Positions 1-7,282 of a DNA stretch of 38,221 bases are shown one piece after another (position 1 is the first letter of the stretch; the number at the start of each line of letters is the position of its first letter). The stretch spans positions 1 through 38,221 of the forward strand of contig JBOHTO010000012.1 in the NCBI GenBank assembly GCA_050733695.1. The letters are read 5' to 3'. The notes beneath the pieces were generated by a model. It saw only the letters and a list, made by a program, of their open reading frames with translations, was not told the DNA's origin and searched no databases. The DNA is from JBOHTO01 sp050733695. GTDB taxonomy: Bacteria > Gemmatimonadota > Gemmatimonadetes > Gemmatimonadales > Gemmatimonadaceae. The position numbers and the translations under genes are program-made.

Positions 1-285
1 ATTCGCCGGTGAGAGGCGGACAAGTACACGCCTTCTTGGACTTTCAATCGAGCGTAACTGATCCCGAGTGCTCGTAGTCGGCGGCGGTGGCGACGCTTTG
101 GAGCCGGACTGGACCCGATGAGGGCTCAGAGAACGCTATGAACGAGATCGGCGACTTCGGCGGCATTCCGATTCGTGGCGTCGAGTGGAGCCTCGGGCGC
201 CGCGGAACGCAGCTCCGCTGGACGGTCGGGTGCGCGAAGCGGGCGCCGTGGGTTGAGCGTGGAAAGACCGTCGAGGAGACACGAG
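1..285. other. no gene recognised; flank of IS91 remnant
   Basis: Short overlapping open frames exist on both strands but none has recognisable family motifs or a convincing ribosome binding site. The stretch lies downstream of the transposase remnant and may contain one end of the old element, but I see no clear terminal sequence. A copy of TGAGAGGC occurs near position 10, the same octamer found in the promoter of the BTAD regulator further right; that may be chance. Confidence 0.4.
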
Positions 286-1031
286 TCATGGGGGTGCCCT
301 GGATCGCCGGAAGCGCTCGACCAAATGCAGGTGGCCGCGCTGACATACCGGGCACACGGAGCACAGCGGAGCTGACGCACTCACCTCGATGCTGGGTCTG
401 GGCTGAGCGAGTGTGGTCGTCGCCGTGACCGCGGAGGCGGGCGCGGATTGCTGGGCGTGCAACTGGAGCAGGTGGCGCGCAAGCGCGAGACCCTCACGGC
501 AGGTGGGGCTCAGGAGGCCGTAGTACCGGACCTTGGTGAAGCCTCGCGGGAGGACGTGTTGGAGGAATCGCGCGATGAAGACATCCACCGGGAGCGTCAG
601 TCGCTTGGTCTCGTGCGTGCGGGCGTGGGTGTAGCGGAAAGTGACCCGACCGTGCTCGAAGCGTTCGAGGGAATGGTTGCTGAGGGCGACGCGATAGACG
701 TAGCGCGAGAGATAGCGCGTGGCGTGGTCACCGGCGCCGATCTGTTGCACGTGGACGGTCCATCGCCGCGTCCATACCTTGGCGTCGATGTCCCGATCCA
801 GCTCCGCCTGCGCCAGCGCGTCACGGATCTTCGCGCGAAAGATCTGCGACAGCTTCACCATATGTAACCGGGCACGAGGAAGCGCGGATGAGCGGGCTTG
901 ATCCAGGCGGCGCCATCGGAGGAGAGTCCGCCCGCGGTTACGAGGAGGTGCGCGTGCGGATGGTATTCCAGGAGGGCCACGTACCGCATTGAGTACGTGG
1001 CCCCGGCGCATCGAAACCGGCCGCTAGCGCC
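286..1031 (-). pseudogene. IS91-family (Y2-type) transposase remnant, frameshifted and 5'-truncated
   Basis: The reading frame at 286 to about 867 encodes the C-terminal part of an IS91-type rolling-circle transposase: the stretch YLSRYVYRVALSNH, then VTFRYTHARTHETKRLTL, the FLQHVLPRGFTKVRYYG segment and a terminal Cys-x2-Cys finger (CPVCQRGHLH). Upstream, the family-typical YHPHAHLLVTAGGLSSDGA segment lies in a different frame (about 870 to 1023) that ends in a stop just after the continuation begins, so a frameshift near 864-870 splits the gene. The N-terminal portion is missing: homology reaches the stop codon of the neighbouring beta-helix gene at 1032 with no spacer. The element is therefore inactive. 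Its C-terminal end is intact to the stop at 286. Family assignment rests on motif recognition. Confidence 0.8.
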
Positions 1032-2000
1032 TCATTTCGGCGACTCGCCCTCAGTGTGCTCGCAGAGTCCTGGCGGGACCGACGTCCGGCAGTGGTTGTT
1101 CTCGAATGTGTTCGCGCCGACCAGGTCCCAGAACAGGTCCGGCGCGTTGTTGAACGCCTTGTTGCGCGCGACGGTTACGCCGGTGGAGCTCAAAAAGACC
1201 GCGATGCCCGGACCGGCGTTGTTCACGCTCCGATTGTTCTCGATGACGTTGCCGTTCGCGGCAGCGAGGTTCCGGATGCCGAACCGCCGATTGTCGTGCG
1301 ACTCGTTGTGGAAGATCAGATTGTTGTCCGCGCCTGCGGCCACCTGAATGCCGAAGTCGTTCTCGAACACCTCGTTGTGGCGCACGACGTTCCCGTCGGA
1401 TCCACCGCCAATTACGTTGATCCCGCATGCAACAGATGCCGGGCTGAAGTTCGCGACGGCCCGGTTGTGCTCCACCAGGTTCCCAGGCGCATTCTGCAAC
1501 TGGATGCCATCGTGGAAGGGACTGCCGGTCGTCACGTTCATCCGGATCGTGTTTCCGCTGCTCCCCGTTCGCAGCCAGATGCCGGCCTCGTGATAATTTC
1601 GGACGACGAACCCCTCGATCAGGTTGCCGTGGGCGTTTTCCAACCGGAACCCGGCGATCATCGCGGGAAGGTCGAGCCCGTCGAGGGTCACGTCGCCAGG
1701 CTTCCCCTTCGCTAAAACCCGAAGATCGTTCTTCGCGATCGTGACCTGCTCGAGGTACGTGCCAGCGCAGACGAGGATCGTGGCGCCCGGGTCGGCAGCC
1801 GCGACCGCGGCCTGGATGGTGGCAAAGTCCACGTTCGGGCAGTCGGCTCCGTCATTGTCGACAACCAGCGTCCTCGGGCCGGTCGCGTTCGCCGAGACCC
1901 CGGGAACCACTGCCGGTCGCGTCGGATCGTCGGCTGTACAGGCGGCGAGTGCGCCGAGTATTGCCGCGCAGAAAGCGGTGCGGGCGAGGTAGTGACTCAT
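1032..2000 (-). CDS. secreted right-handed beta-helix (NosD-like) lipoprotein
   Basis: A 322-residue protein with a lipoprotein signal peptide (hydrophobic stretch ending LGALAAC, lipobox Cys at about residue 21). The mature part begins with the VDFATIQAAVAAADPGATI segment typical of pectate-lyase-like beta-helix proteins and continues through repeated coils with the N-x-I/V-x-x-N pattern (GNLIEGFVV, GNTIRMN, GNLVEHN, GNVVRHN, NNLIFHN, GNVIENN), i.e. PbH1 parallel beta-helix repeats. Such proteins bind or process polysaccharides at the cell surface; the substrate cannot be read from sequence. The start at 2000 is preferred over an in-frame ATG at 2039 because GAGGAGGTG lies just upstream and the signal peptide then starts correctly. 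The gene ends abruptly against the transposase remnant, so its original 3' neighbourhood is lost. Confidence 0.85.
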   Translation of the reverse strand: MSHYLARTAFCAAILGALAACTADDPTRPAVVPGVSANATGPRTLVVDNDGADCPNVDFATIQAAVAAADPGATILVCAGTYLEQVTIAKNDLRVLAKGKPGDVTLDGLDLPAMIAGFRLENAHGNLIEGFVVRNYHEAGIWLRTGSSGNTIRMNVTTGSPFHDGIQLQNAPGNLVEHNRAVANFSPASVACGINVIGGGSDGNVVRHNEVFENDFGIQVAAGADNNLIFHNESHDNRRFGIRNLAAANGNVIENNRSVNNAGPGIAVFLSSTGVTVARNKAFNNAPDLFWDLVGANTFENNHCRTSVPPGLCEHTEGESPK

Positions 2001-2073
2001 GAGGCACCTCCTCTTCGAATGGATGGTCGAACGCATCATCGTGCGCGATCTGCGTGAACACCACTAAGCACAA

Positions 2074-2118
2074 AAACCGGCTGGGTGAGCACACACGCGG
2101 GCTCTCCTCAGCCGGTTT
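2074..2118 (-). terminator. candidate rho-independent terminator or leader hairpin
   Basis: AAACCGGCTG at 2074-2083 is perfectly complementary to CAGCCGGTTT at 2109-2118, and inner bases 2084-2090 and 2101-2107 extend the stem with one mismatch. On the minus strand the stem is followed by five T residues, as expected of an intrinsic terminator. It lies about 75 nt upstream of the beta-helix gene on the same strand, so it either ended the now-decayed genes to the right or acts as an attenuator for the beta-helix gene. Confidence 0.55.
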
Positions 2119-2237
2119 CGCGATTTGCTGCGCCCGGAGCATGGGCGAGCCCTTTCCGGCAGCGCCCGGGGCATCATGGCATCTGAGGGGGTTCTACTAT
2201 ACCTCGGACCTGCGCGATCGTCAAGTGTACGGTGCGC

Positions 2238-2384
2238 GAGCACCTCCACGCGGAGCGGCTCGTCCTCTATGTGTCGGCCGCTGCGCGCGGCAGACACGAC
2301 GACCCCCTCGAGCTCGGCCGCGTGCTCCGTGAGCTGGATGACGATCGCAGTATCGCTGCTCGGCCGGAGCGTTCCCGTGAAGTC
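2238..2384 (-). pseudogene. TonB-dependent receptor fragment (start of plug domain)
   Basis: On the minus strand, codons from 2384 to about 2238 encode FTGTLRPSSDTAIVIQL followed by ELEGVVVSAARSG and RHIEDEPLRVEVL. The second and third segments match the entry to the plug domain of TonB-dependent receptors (VVVTATRTG...IEDEPLRVEVL). There is no upstream signal peptide or carboxypeptidase-like domain in frame, and the downstream barrel is absent: after about 2238 the similarity stops. The fragment abuts the 62-bp repeat that belongs to the Fic-family gene, in a different frame, so it is a recombination scar rather than a gene. Confidence 0.7.
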
Positions 2385-2445
2385 GCCCCCCGTTCTGCTC
2401 GAGGAACCGGTGCAGCAGCTGCACGGTGCGCGCAGGCATGTCGAC
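2384..2445. repeat. 62-bp perfect direct repeat, copy A
   Basis: Identical over 62 bases to 6894-6955 (offset 4510), same orientation. It encodes part of the Fic-family protein (PARTVQLLHRFLEQNGG). To the right of this copy is authentic upstream fic sequence; to its left is a TonB receptor fragment. Confidence 0.95.
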
Positions 2446-2660
2446 CATGCGGTGCACACCGGCGACGAACCGGTCGTACGACTCGAGGAATTGCACCTCC
2501 TCGGGCAGATCGCGCTCGATCGTCTCCGCGACGCAGCTGTAGAGGAATTCCGCGTGTGCGGTCGCGTCGAAGTACCGGTAGTAGTCTGCGGTGTCGTTCA
2601 GCACTTCAATATCGCCGCGCGACGTCGCGCGCCACTCGATGTACGGCAGTAGCGGCTTCG
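2384..2660 (-). pseudogene. Fic-family protein remnant, internal part (C-terminal end displaced to 6785)
   Basis: From about 2660 the minus strand encodes LLPYIEW, then DTADYYRYFDATAHAEFLY, CVAETIERDLPEEVQFLESYDRF and VDMPARTVQLLHRFLEQNGGRL. This is the C-terminal accessory region of a subset of Fic (filamentation induced by cAMP, AMPylase-like) proteins. The catalytic Fic core (HPFxxGNGR) is not present upstream; a stop and unrelated sequence precede residue LLPY. Homology ends at GGRL, exactly at the left edge of a 62-bp repeat, and the missing continuation SKRARDGDFAALTD is found 4.5 kb away at 6785-6955. Family identification comes from recognised sequence pattern, not a search. Confidence 0.6.
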
Positions 2661-2668
2661 AGGGGAGT

Positions 2669-2743
2669 CGGGGTCAGTACGACCCCGGACTGGTGCAGGG
2701 GGAATCATCGGCCCGGACAGGTGTAGACGAACGCCTGTCCGGG
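2669..2743. repeat. two hairpin-forming inverted repeats
   Basis: CGGGGTC at 2669-2675 pairs with GACCCCG at 2681-2687 (5-nt loop), and CCCGGACAGG at 2712-2721 pairs perfectly with CCTGTCCGGG at 2734-2743 (12-nt loop). They sit at the boundary between the fic remnant and the PD40 fragment. Neither is followed by a T-tract; they may be remnants of element ends. Confidence 0.6.
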
Positions 2744-2745
2744 GC

Positions 2746-2852
2746 ACGCCCGCCCCCTCCGCGGACGGCCAATACCTCTTCTTCGTCAGCCACACCACGC
2801 GCCAAGGCTGTCCGGGCAGCGGCAATTTCTACTTCAGCCGCGCAGTGCGTCT
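2746..2852 (+). pseudogene. fragment of a PD40/WD40-like beta-propeller protein
   Basis: The plus-strand frame from about 2746 encodes PSADGQYLFFVSHTTRQG and CPGSGNFYFSRA, the signature of one PD40 blade (S-x-DG-x-x-L-x-F...D/F-x-Y/W). The intact lipoprotein at 5569-6564 has the same style of blade (SPDGRLLFFARGDHSGQDIYVSRR). Nothing recognisable flanks this single blade, and the frame runs on into the 3' end of the opposing regulator gene. It is probably the 3' relic of a paralogue of the 5569 gene. Confidence 0.5.
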
Positions 2853-5444
2853 TCAGCGAGCCGTCGGCCGGTGCGCCAGCCACTCCAGCCATTCGAGCCG
2901 GAGGAGCAGGTCCCCGCGGTGGCCGTCGCGGCGGAGCATCACGAAGCGATCACCGTCCGGATGTACGTCGTACGCCGCTCCGTTGGAATATGCCGCGTAC
3001 GGCGAGTCGTCGAACAGCACGCGCCGGCTGGCGAGGACGATGGGCGAGTCGCTGACGAGCTCCACGGCGGCCATGCCATCGTCGCTGCGGTAGAAAAGTG
3101 CCCGGCCGTTCGGGGCCCAGCGCGGCTCGCGACCCCCGGCGTGCGACACCTGCACCGGTTGGCGGAGCTCGGGGAACTCACCGACGTAGACCTCGTCGCG
3201 CCCCGAACGGTCCGACACCCACGCCATCCGTCGGCCGTTCGGGGAGAGTGCAGCGGCGCGCTCGTTCGCCGGCCCGTGCAGATATGGTCTGGGGGCTGCG
3301 ACTCCATCGAGGGGGACGATCCAGATGTCGCGTTCAGTGTCCAGATCCAGCACATCGTACACGAGGGCGCGACCGTCGCGCGTGAACTCCCGTGGCAGCT
3401 GGCCCACCTCGGCCCTGCGCAGTGTCCTGGCTGGAGCGCCGGAATCCGTCCACATCAATCTGATCTCGAAGCCGTTCTGACGACTGTCCGGCCGACTGGC
3501 AAAGGCCAGCCGTTGCGGAAGAGTCGACGACATGACAGGGCTGTTGTTTCCCGAGTCGACCGTGATCCTTCGCGACTCCTTCCCCGCCAGGTCGATCATC
3601 CAGAGATCGGCCAGCCGCGTGTCAGGCACGTGCTGCGCTGCCAGAATATGTCTGCCATCCGGCGAAAAGCGGGGAGCCTCGAAGCCCCATGCGCTGGCTC
3701 GAACCACGTCCGCGTTCCCCATCGTATCAACGAGCACGAGCGTGTTGCCCGCCCGCCTTGGCACGTAGACCAGCGCCTCAGGCGAAACCGCGACCTTGGC
3801 CGCGCCGCTCATGCCGACGTGGACATCCTCCGCCACGGACATTACGGGACCGATGATGCGAACGGCCGTGGCGTCGAAGCGCGCCGCAAGCAACGCTCCG
3901 TCCTGCCGCGCCCAGACGAGATACCCGGGTGCCACGTATCGCGGACTCGTTCCGGGCACGCCGAGCGGGCGCACGTCCCCGGATCCGAGCGACACTGCCG
4001 CCAGCTGGGAACCAGAGTCGTTCACGATTGTCAGGAGGGCAGTGCGGCTGCCGGGCAGCACGTCCGGCCAACGGTACCACGCCGGGCGCGTGCTGTCAGA
4101 CGCCGCGACCAGCTCCGGCCTGCCTCCGCTGGCAGAGACCTGAAAGATGCCGGCGGAAGTAGCGAAGACGATCATGTCGCCGTCGCCCCAGCTCGGGCCT
4201 TCCACGTCGGCGGCGACGGGGCAGACCTCTACACTCGGGCCGCCGGATATCCTCACCCTTCGTATCGCGTTGCCGGCGATGTACCCGATCCATTCGCCGT
4301 CGGGCGAGAAGAACGGCTGTAGCGCTCCGAGCGTCTGCGGGATCGCCGTGAATCTCGTCCGGTTCCTGTGCTTCAGGTACAGTTGGGGACCGGCCCCGTC
4401 GTCTCCTATGTAGACAATGTTGCCGTGGTGAGAGACCGCGATCGTCCTTCCGCCGACGCCTTCGGCGAGCGGTGGCACCTCGTCGACATCGATCAGTTGC
4501 ACCCACTGGCTGCCCGGACCCCGTACAGGCTGGCGCGTGGAGCTCCAGAGGCCCACGAAGCCGGCGGTGCCAATGGCGGCTGCCGCTAGTATGGCGGGGG
4601 TCGTCCACGAGCGCGGGAGCAGCCTGGCGACCCGGTGATCGACAGGAATGGGCGCGACTTCGGTGAGCGCAGGCGGGGACACCGTGCGCTCTTCTTGCCG
4701 GATCGCCGACGCGAGCGCGTGCGTCTCCGGCGACGGCTCGAGCTCGTACTCCTGCGCGAGCCGGTAGACGAATGCCTCGTATGCACGTATCGCGGCGGCT
4801 CTGTCGCCAACGTCGCGGAAGAAGAGCATGAGCCGTCGCACGACAGTTTCATCCGCCGACATGAGATCGGCCGCGCGCCTCGCCCAGCGTTGTGCCTCGA
4901 GGACACGGCCGTCGGCGGCATGTGCCTCGGCGAGCATCCACGCGCCCTCCGATGCCCGCTGCCGCAGCCGTTGCCGCTCGCCTTCCACCCAGCGCTCGAA
5001 CTCTGGAGCGTCCGCGATGTGGAAGCCATCCAGCAGGTCGCCGCGATAGAGGGCGAGCGCGTCTCCGATGTGGCCGGCGTCAAGCGCGTCCTCGAACGCC
5101 GCGGCATCGCACCAGATGGCGCCGGGCGCCACCGCGACCTCGTCGCTCCTCTGGCTGACGAACACGTCATCACCGAGTCGCGAGCGCAACACGTAGAGCG
5201 CCTGGTTCAGCGCGGCGCGTGCGTGCATCTCATCGGATTCCGGCCAGAACATCGCGACCAGCTTGTCGCGCCGGTGCGCGCCTCGCGGAATGGCTGCCGC
5301 GAGGTAGGTGAGGAGGGCGACGCGCCTCGGTTGCCGGACCACGGCTTCCACCGCCCGCCCGTTCGGGGCGTCGATCCGCGGTGGCCCGAGCACTCTGAGT
5401 TCGATCACTGGTGGAGCGAGCGTGGAGGAAAGTGCAGCTCTCAC
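2853..5444 (-). CDS. AfsR/SARP-type BTAD transcriptional regulator with membrane segment and PD40 propeller
   Basis: 863 residues. Residues 14-110 form an OmpR-like winged helix (IELRVLG..., RRVALLTYLA, RALNQALYVLRSRLG); residues 111-250 form a bacterial transcriptional activator domain of TPR-like helices (ALYRGDLLDGF, EFERWVEGER, AIRAYEAF). A single transmembrane helix lies at 282-300 (AILAAAAIGTAGFVGLW), followed by about 550 residues of PD40/TolB-type repeats (SPDGEWIGYI, SPDGRHILAA, SPNGRRMAWVSD). The likely topology is a cytoplasmic DNA-binding part and a periplasmic propeller, a one-component membrane regulator; the sensing role is inference. The start codon is GTG with a weak ribosome binding site. 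It is divergent from the PD40 lipoprotein at 5569, its most likely target, and both lie between the 62-bp repeats. Confidence 0.9.
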   Translation of the reverse strand: MRAALSSTLAPPVIELRVLGPPRIDAPNGRAVEAVVRQPRRVALLTYLAAAIPRGAHRRDKLVAMFWPESDEMHARAALNQALYVLRSRLGDDVFVSQRSDEVAVAPGAIWCDAAAFEDALDAGHIGDALALYRGDLLDGFHIADAPEFERWVEGERQRLRQRASEGAWMLAEAHAADGRVLEAQRWARRAADLMSADETVVRRLMLFFRDVGDRAAAIRAYEAFVYRLAQEYELEPSPETHALASAIRQEERTVSPPALTEVAPIPVDHRVARLLPRSWTTPAILAAAAIGTAGFVGLWSSTRQPVRGPGSQWVQLIDVDEVPPLAEGVGGRTIAVSHHGNIVYIGDDGAGPQLYLKHRNRTRFTAIPQTLGALQPFFSPDGEWIGYIAGNAIRRVRISGGPSVEVCPVAADVEGPSWGDGDMIVFATSAGIFQVSASGGRPELVAASDSTRPAWYRWPDVLPGSRTALLTIVNDSGSQLAAVSLGSGDVRPLGVPGTSPRYVAPGYLVWARQDGALLAARFDATAVRIIGPVMSVAEDVHVGMSGAAKVAVSPEALVYVPRRAGNTLVLVDTMGNADVVRASAWGFEAPRFSPDGRHILAAQHVPDTRLADLWMIDLAGKESRRITVDSGNNSPVMSSTLPQRLAFASRPDSRQNGFEIRLMWTDSGAPARTLRRAEVGQLPREFTRDGRALVYDVLDLDTERDIWIVPLDGVAAPRPYLHGPANERAAALSPNGRRMAWVSDRSGRDEVYVGEFPELRQPVQVSHAGGREPRWAPNGRALFYRSDDGMAAVELVSDSPIVLASRRVLFDDSPYAAYSNGAAYDVHPDGDRFVMLRRDGHRGDLLLRLEWLEWLAHRPTAR

Positions 5445-5452
5445 CCGCCGTT

Positions 5453-5481
5453 GAGAGGCACGTCACGCGGCGGTGAGAGGC
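5453..5481. promoter_or_regulatory. direct octamer repeat in the divergent promoter
   Basis: TGAGAGGC occurs twice in the same orientation, about two helical turns apart (21-22 bp), between the start of the BTAD regulator and the divergent lipoprotein gene. SARP/BTAD regulators are known to bind short direct repeats spaced by whole helical turns, so this is the natural candidate operator. Functional assignment is inference. Confidence 0.5.
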
Positions 5482-5568
5482 CCGGTGCATCTTGGGCGAA
5501 CCTACGTGCGCCCGGGGGTCGGCCGCAAGAAACGGCACCTCCGGCGCCCATGAACCCAGGAGGACATT

Positions 5569-6564
5569 ATGCGCATCGCCAGTGCCGTTGTCTGGATGGG
5601 ACTCGCTCCCGTGGTCATCGCGTGCGGTACCCGGGCCGACGATCCGGTGGCACCTTCGATGGACGTAGCCGCCGTGCAGGCTGGCCGGGCCTCGTTCGAG
5701 TGGTCCGAACCCGCCTGGCTCGGGCCGGTCATCAATTCGCCCACGCGCGAGCTGAACCCCGAGCTGGCGGCCGGTGGCCTGAGTCTCTACTTCACGTCCG
5801 AGCGTGAGGGTGGGATCCAGATCTACGTATCCCGCCGGGCGACAGGAAGCTGCCCGTGGGAGGCGCCGGTGAAGCTCGGACCGAACATCAACAACGGTGA
5901 CGCCAACTTCAGCGCCGCCCTCTCGCCCGACGGCCGGCTGCTTTTCTTCGCCCGTGGCGACCACTCCGGCCAGGACATTTACGTGTCACGCCGAGAGGAT
6001 CCGAACGAAGACTTCGGCTGGGGACCATCCGTAAAGCTGGGTCCGGAGGTGAACACGACGGATAACGAGAGCGGGCCGGCGTTCCTCCAGGCTGGGGGCG
6101 GCGAGTTCTACTTCAATCGCGGAGATCGGCCGGACACGAAGATCTGGGTCATTCGCATGCGTCATGACGGCCGGACGTCGGGTGAGGCGCGACTCGTCTC
6201 GGAGCTCAACCACCCGGTCGCGGTGAACGGTGCCGTCACCGTGCGTCGTGATGGCCGGGAGCTGATCTTCTGGTCGGGCGGCGCGGCCGGGGAGCGACCC
6301 GGAACAGTGGGTCTGGCCGACCTCTTCGTGTCGACGCGCCAGAACGTGAACGAACCATGGGGGGAGCCGCGCAGCCTCGGCCGCCCGGTCAACCATGAGG
6401 GGGCCGACCTCGAGGCGACACTGTCGGCCGATGGAAAGACGCTGGTGTATTCGACGGCTCGTCCAGGTGGGCTCGGGCGGCAGGACCTCTGGATGTCGGT
6501 GCGGTCGCCGCACGGGGAGAGCGTCGCCGAGCCCAGCAACGGGAGCGGTTGCCCGTCATCGTGA
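5569..6564 (+). CDS. PD40 beta-propeller lipoprotein
   Basis: 331 residues with a short signal peptide ending in a lipobox (PVVIAC, Cys at about 19). The rest contains repeated PD40 blades: ELAAGGLSLYFTSEREGGIQIYVSRR, SPDGRLLFFARGD, GEFYFNRGDRPDTKIWVIR, RDGRELIFWSGG and SADGKTLVYSTARPGG (quoted in parts). Such TolB-like lipoproteins are thought to be periplasmic or outer-membrane scaffolds; no catalytic site is visible. AGGAGG lies 7-8 nt upstream of ATG. It is transcribed divergently from the BTAD/PD40 regulator, whose own C-terminal half is the same fold, suggesting a sensor/partner pair. Confidence 0.85.
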   Translation: MRIASAVVWMGLAPVVIACGTRADDPVAPSMDVAAVQAGRASFEWSEPAWLGPVINSPTRELNPELAAGGLSLYFTSEREGGIQIYVSRRATGSCPWEAPVKLGPNINNGDANFSAALSPDGRLLFFARGDHSGQDIYVSRREDPNEDFGWGPSVKLGPEVNTTDNESGPAFLQAGGGEFYFNRGDRPDTKIWVIRMRHDGRTSGEARLVSELNHPVAVNGAVTVRRDGRELIFWSGGAAGERPGTVGLADLFVSTRQNVNEPWGEPRSLGRPVNHEGADLEATLSADGKTLVYSTARPGGLGRQDLWMSVRSPHGESVAEPSNGSGCPSS

Positions 6565-6596
6565 TGGGAAAGGATGGCCTCTGACGGACGAAGCTA

Positions 6597-6669
6597 CCGG
6601 GATCCCTCGTCGCCACGTCCCCCGGGATGACAACACTGGTGTTATCCGGAGCGGAGCGAGGGATCCCGG
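6597..6669. repeat. large imperfect hairpin with GGGATGAC core
   Basis: CCGGGATCCCTCG at 6597-6609 is perfectly complementary to CGAGGGATCCCGG at 6657-6669. Inside, AACAC-TG-GTGTT and GGAT...ATCC continue the pairing. The inner CGGGATGACAAC resembles the core of the repeat arrays at 27726 and 31533. It follows the stop of the PD40 lipoprotein by about 30 nt and could also terminate transcription. Confidence 0.65.
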
Positions 6670-6784
6670 CGGCGACGGGATGAGGCGGATGTCTGGATGT
6701 TCTCGCGCGTGCCCATATGGTGCCTCCCATCAGGTATGCATAGATCATACACCAGTTGGTGACGATATCAATGCCTGAAGGAAG

Positions 6785-6955
6785 TCACGCCTCGCTCGGC
6801 TCCATGAAGTGTTGCCGGTAAAGCCGCTCGACCTCTGCGACATCGGCGTCCGTCAGCGCGGCGAAATCACCATCGCGCGCGCGCTTCGACAGCCGCCCCC
6901 CGTTCTGCTCGAGGAACCGGTGCAGCAGCTGCACGGTGCGCGCAGGCATGTCGAC
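6785..6955 (-). pseudogene. Fic-family protein remnant, C-terminal end
   Basis: The minus strand encodes VDMPARTVQLLHRFLEQ then NGGRLSKRARDGDFAALTD, ADVAEVERLYRQHF and a stop, i.e. the natural C-terminus of the Fic-family protein whose preceding part is at 2384-2660. The first 62 bases are identical to that other copy. Upstream of the repeat the sequence is unrelated and no start codon in frame makes sense. The two parts together would give one continuous reading frame. Confidence 0.65.
6894..6955. repeat. 62-bp perfect direct repeat, copy B
   Basis: Identical to 2384-2445. Here the authentic fic 3' sequence lies to the left and unrelated sequence, leading into an IS110 remnant, lies to the right. 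The arrangement is the reciprocal of copy A. Confidence 0.95.
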
Positions 6956-6999
6956 TGTGGGTGGGGGCCATGTTGGCTCAATCGCAGGCCAGAGTGGGA

Positions 7000-7164
7000 C
7001 AGTTCGCCCTGCTCGGCGAGTCGCTCGCAGTACCGGCGAAGCCTCGCGAGATCGTTCGGCAGCCGATCGATGTGGGTTGGGGTCGACGCGTGGTCGGGCA
7101 GCACCGCGGGCGTGATCGACTCCTTGTGCACATCCATTCCCAGCGTGATGATGCAGCGTGACAT
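7000..7164 (-). pseudogene. IS110-family transposase N-terminal fragment
   Basis: From an ATG at 7164, preceded by GGAGGACCACCC, the minus strand encodes IITLGMDVHKESI, TPAVLPDHASTPTHIDRLP and NDLARLRRYCERLAEQGEL, the beginning of the DEDD RuvC-like domain of IS110/IS1111 transposases (the D of GMDVHKES is the first catalytic Asp). Similarity ceases near 7000, where the family continues RACYEASG; here unrelated sequence leads into the fic remnant. The remaining roughly 85 percent of the transposase is absent. Confidence 0.75.
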
Positions 7165-7282
7165 GGGTGGTCCTCCACGGATACCTGCGACAGTTCGGTG
7201 AGTCGCATGTGGCTCTGGCGACTTCGGTGAACACGAGGAGCTAATCCACGTGAACGTCGGAGGGCCAGCCCAGACATAACTT

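Noticed and set aside
2064..2459. TonB receptor fragment as a functional small gene
   Set aside because: No signal peptide, no plug continuation and a frame crossing into fic repeat sequence show it is a remnant.
2871..4322. 483-codon plus-strand frame opposite the BTAD/PD40 regulator
   Set aside because: Antisense shadow with no recognisable domain.
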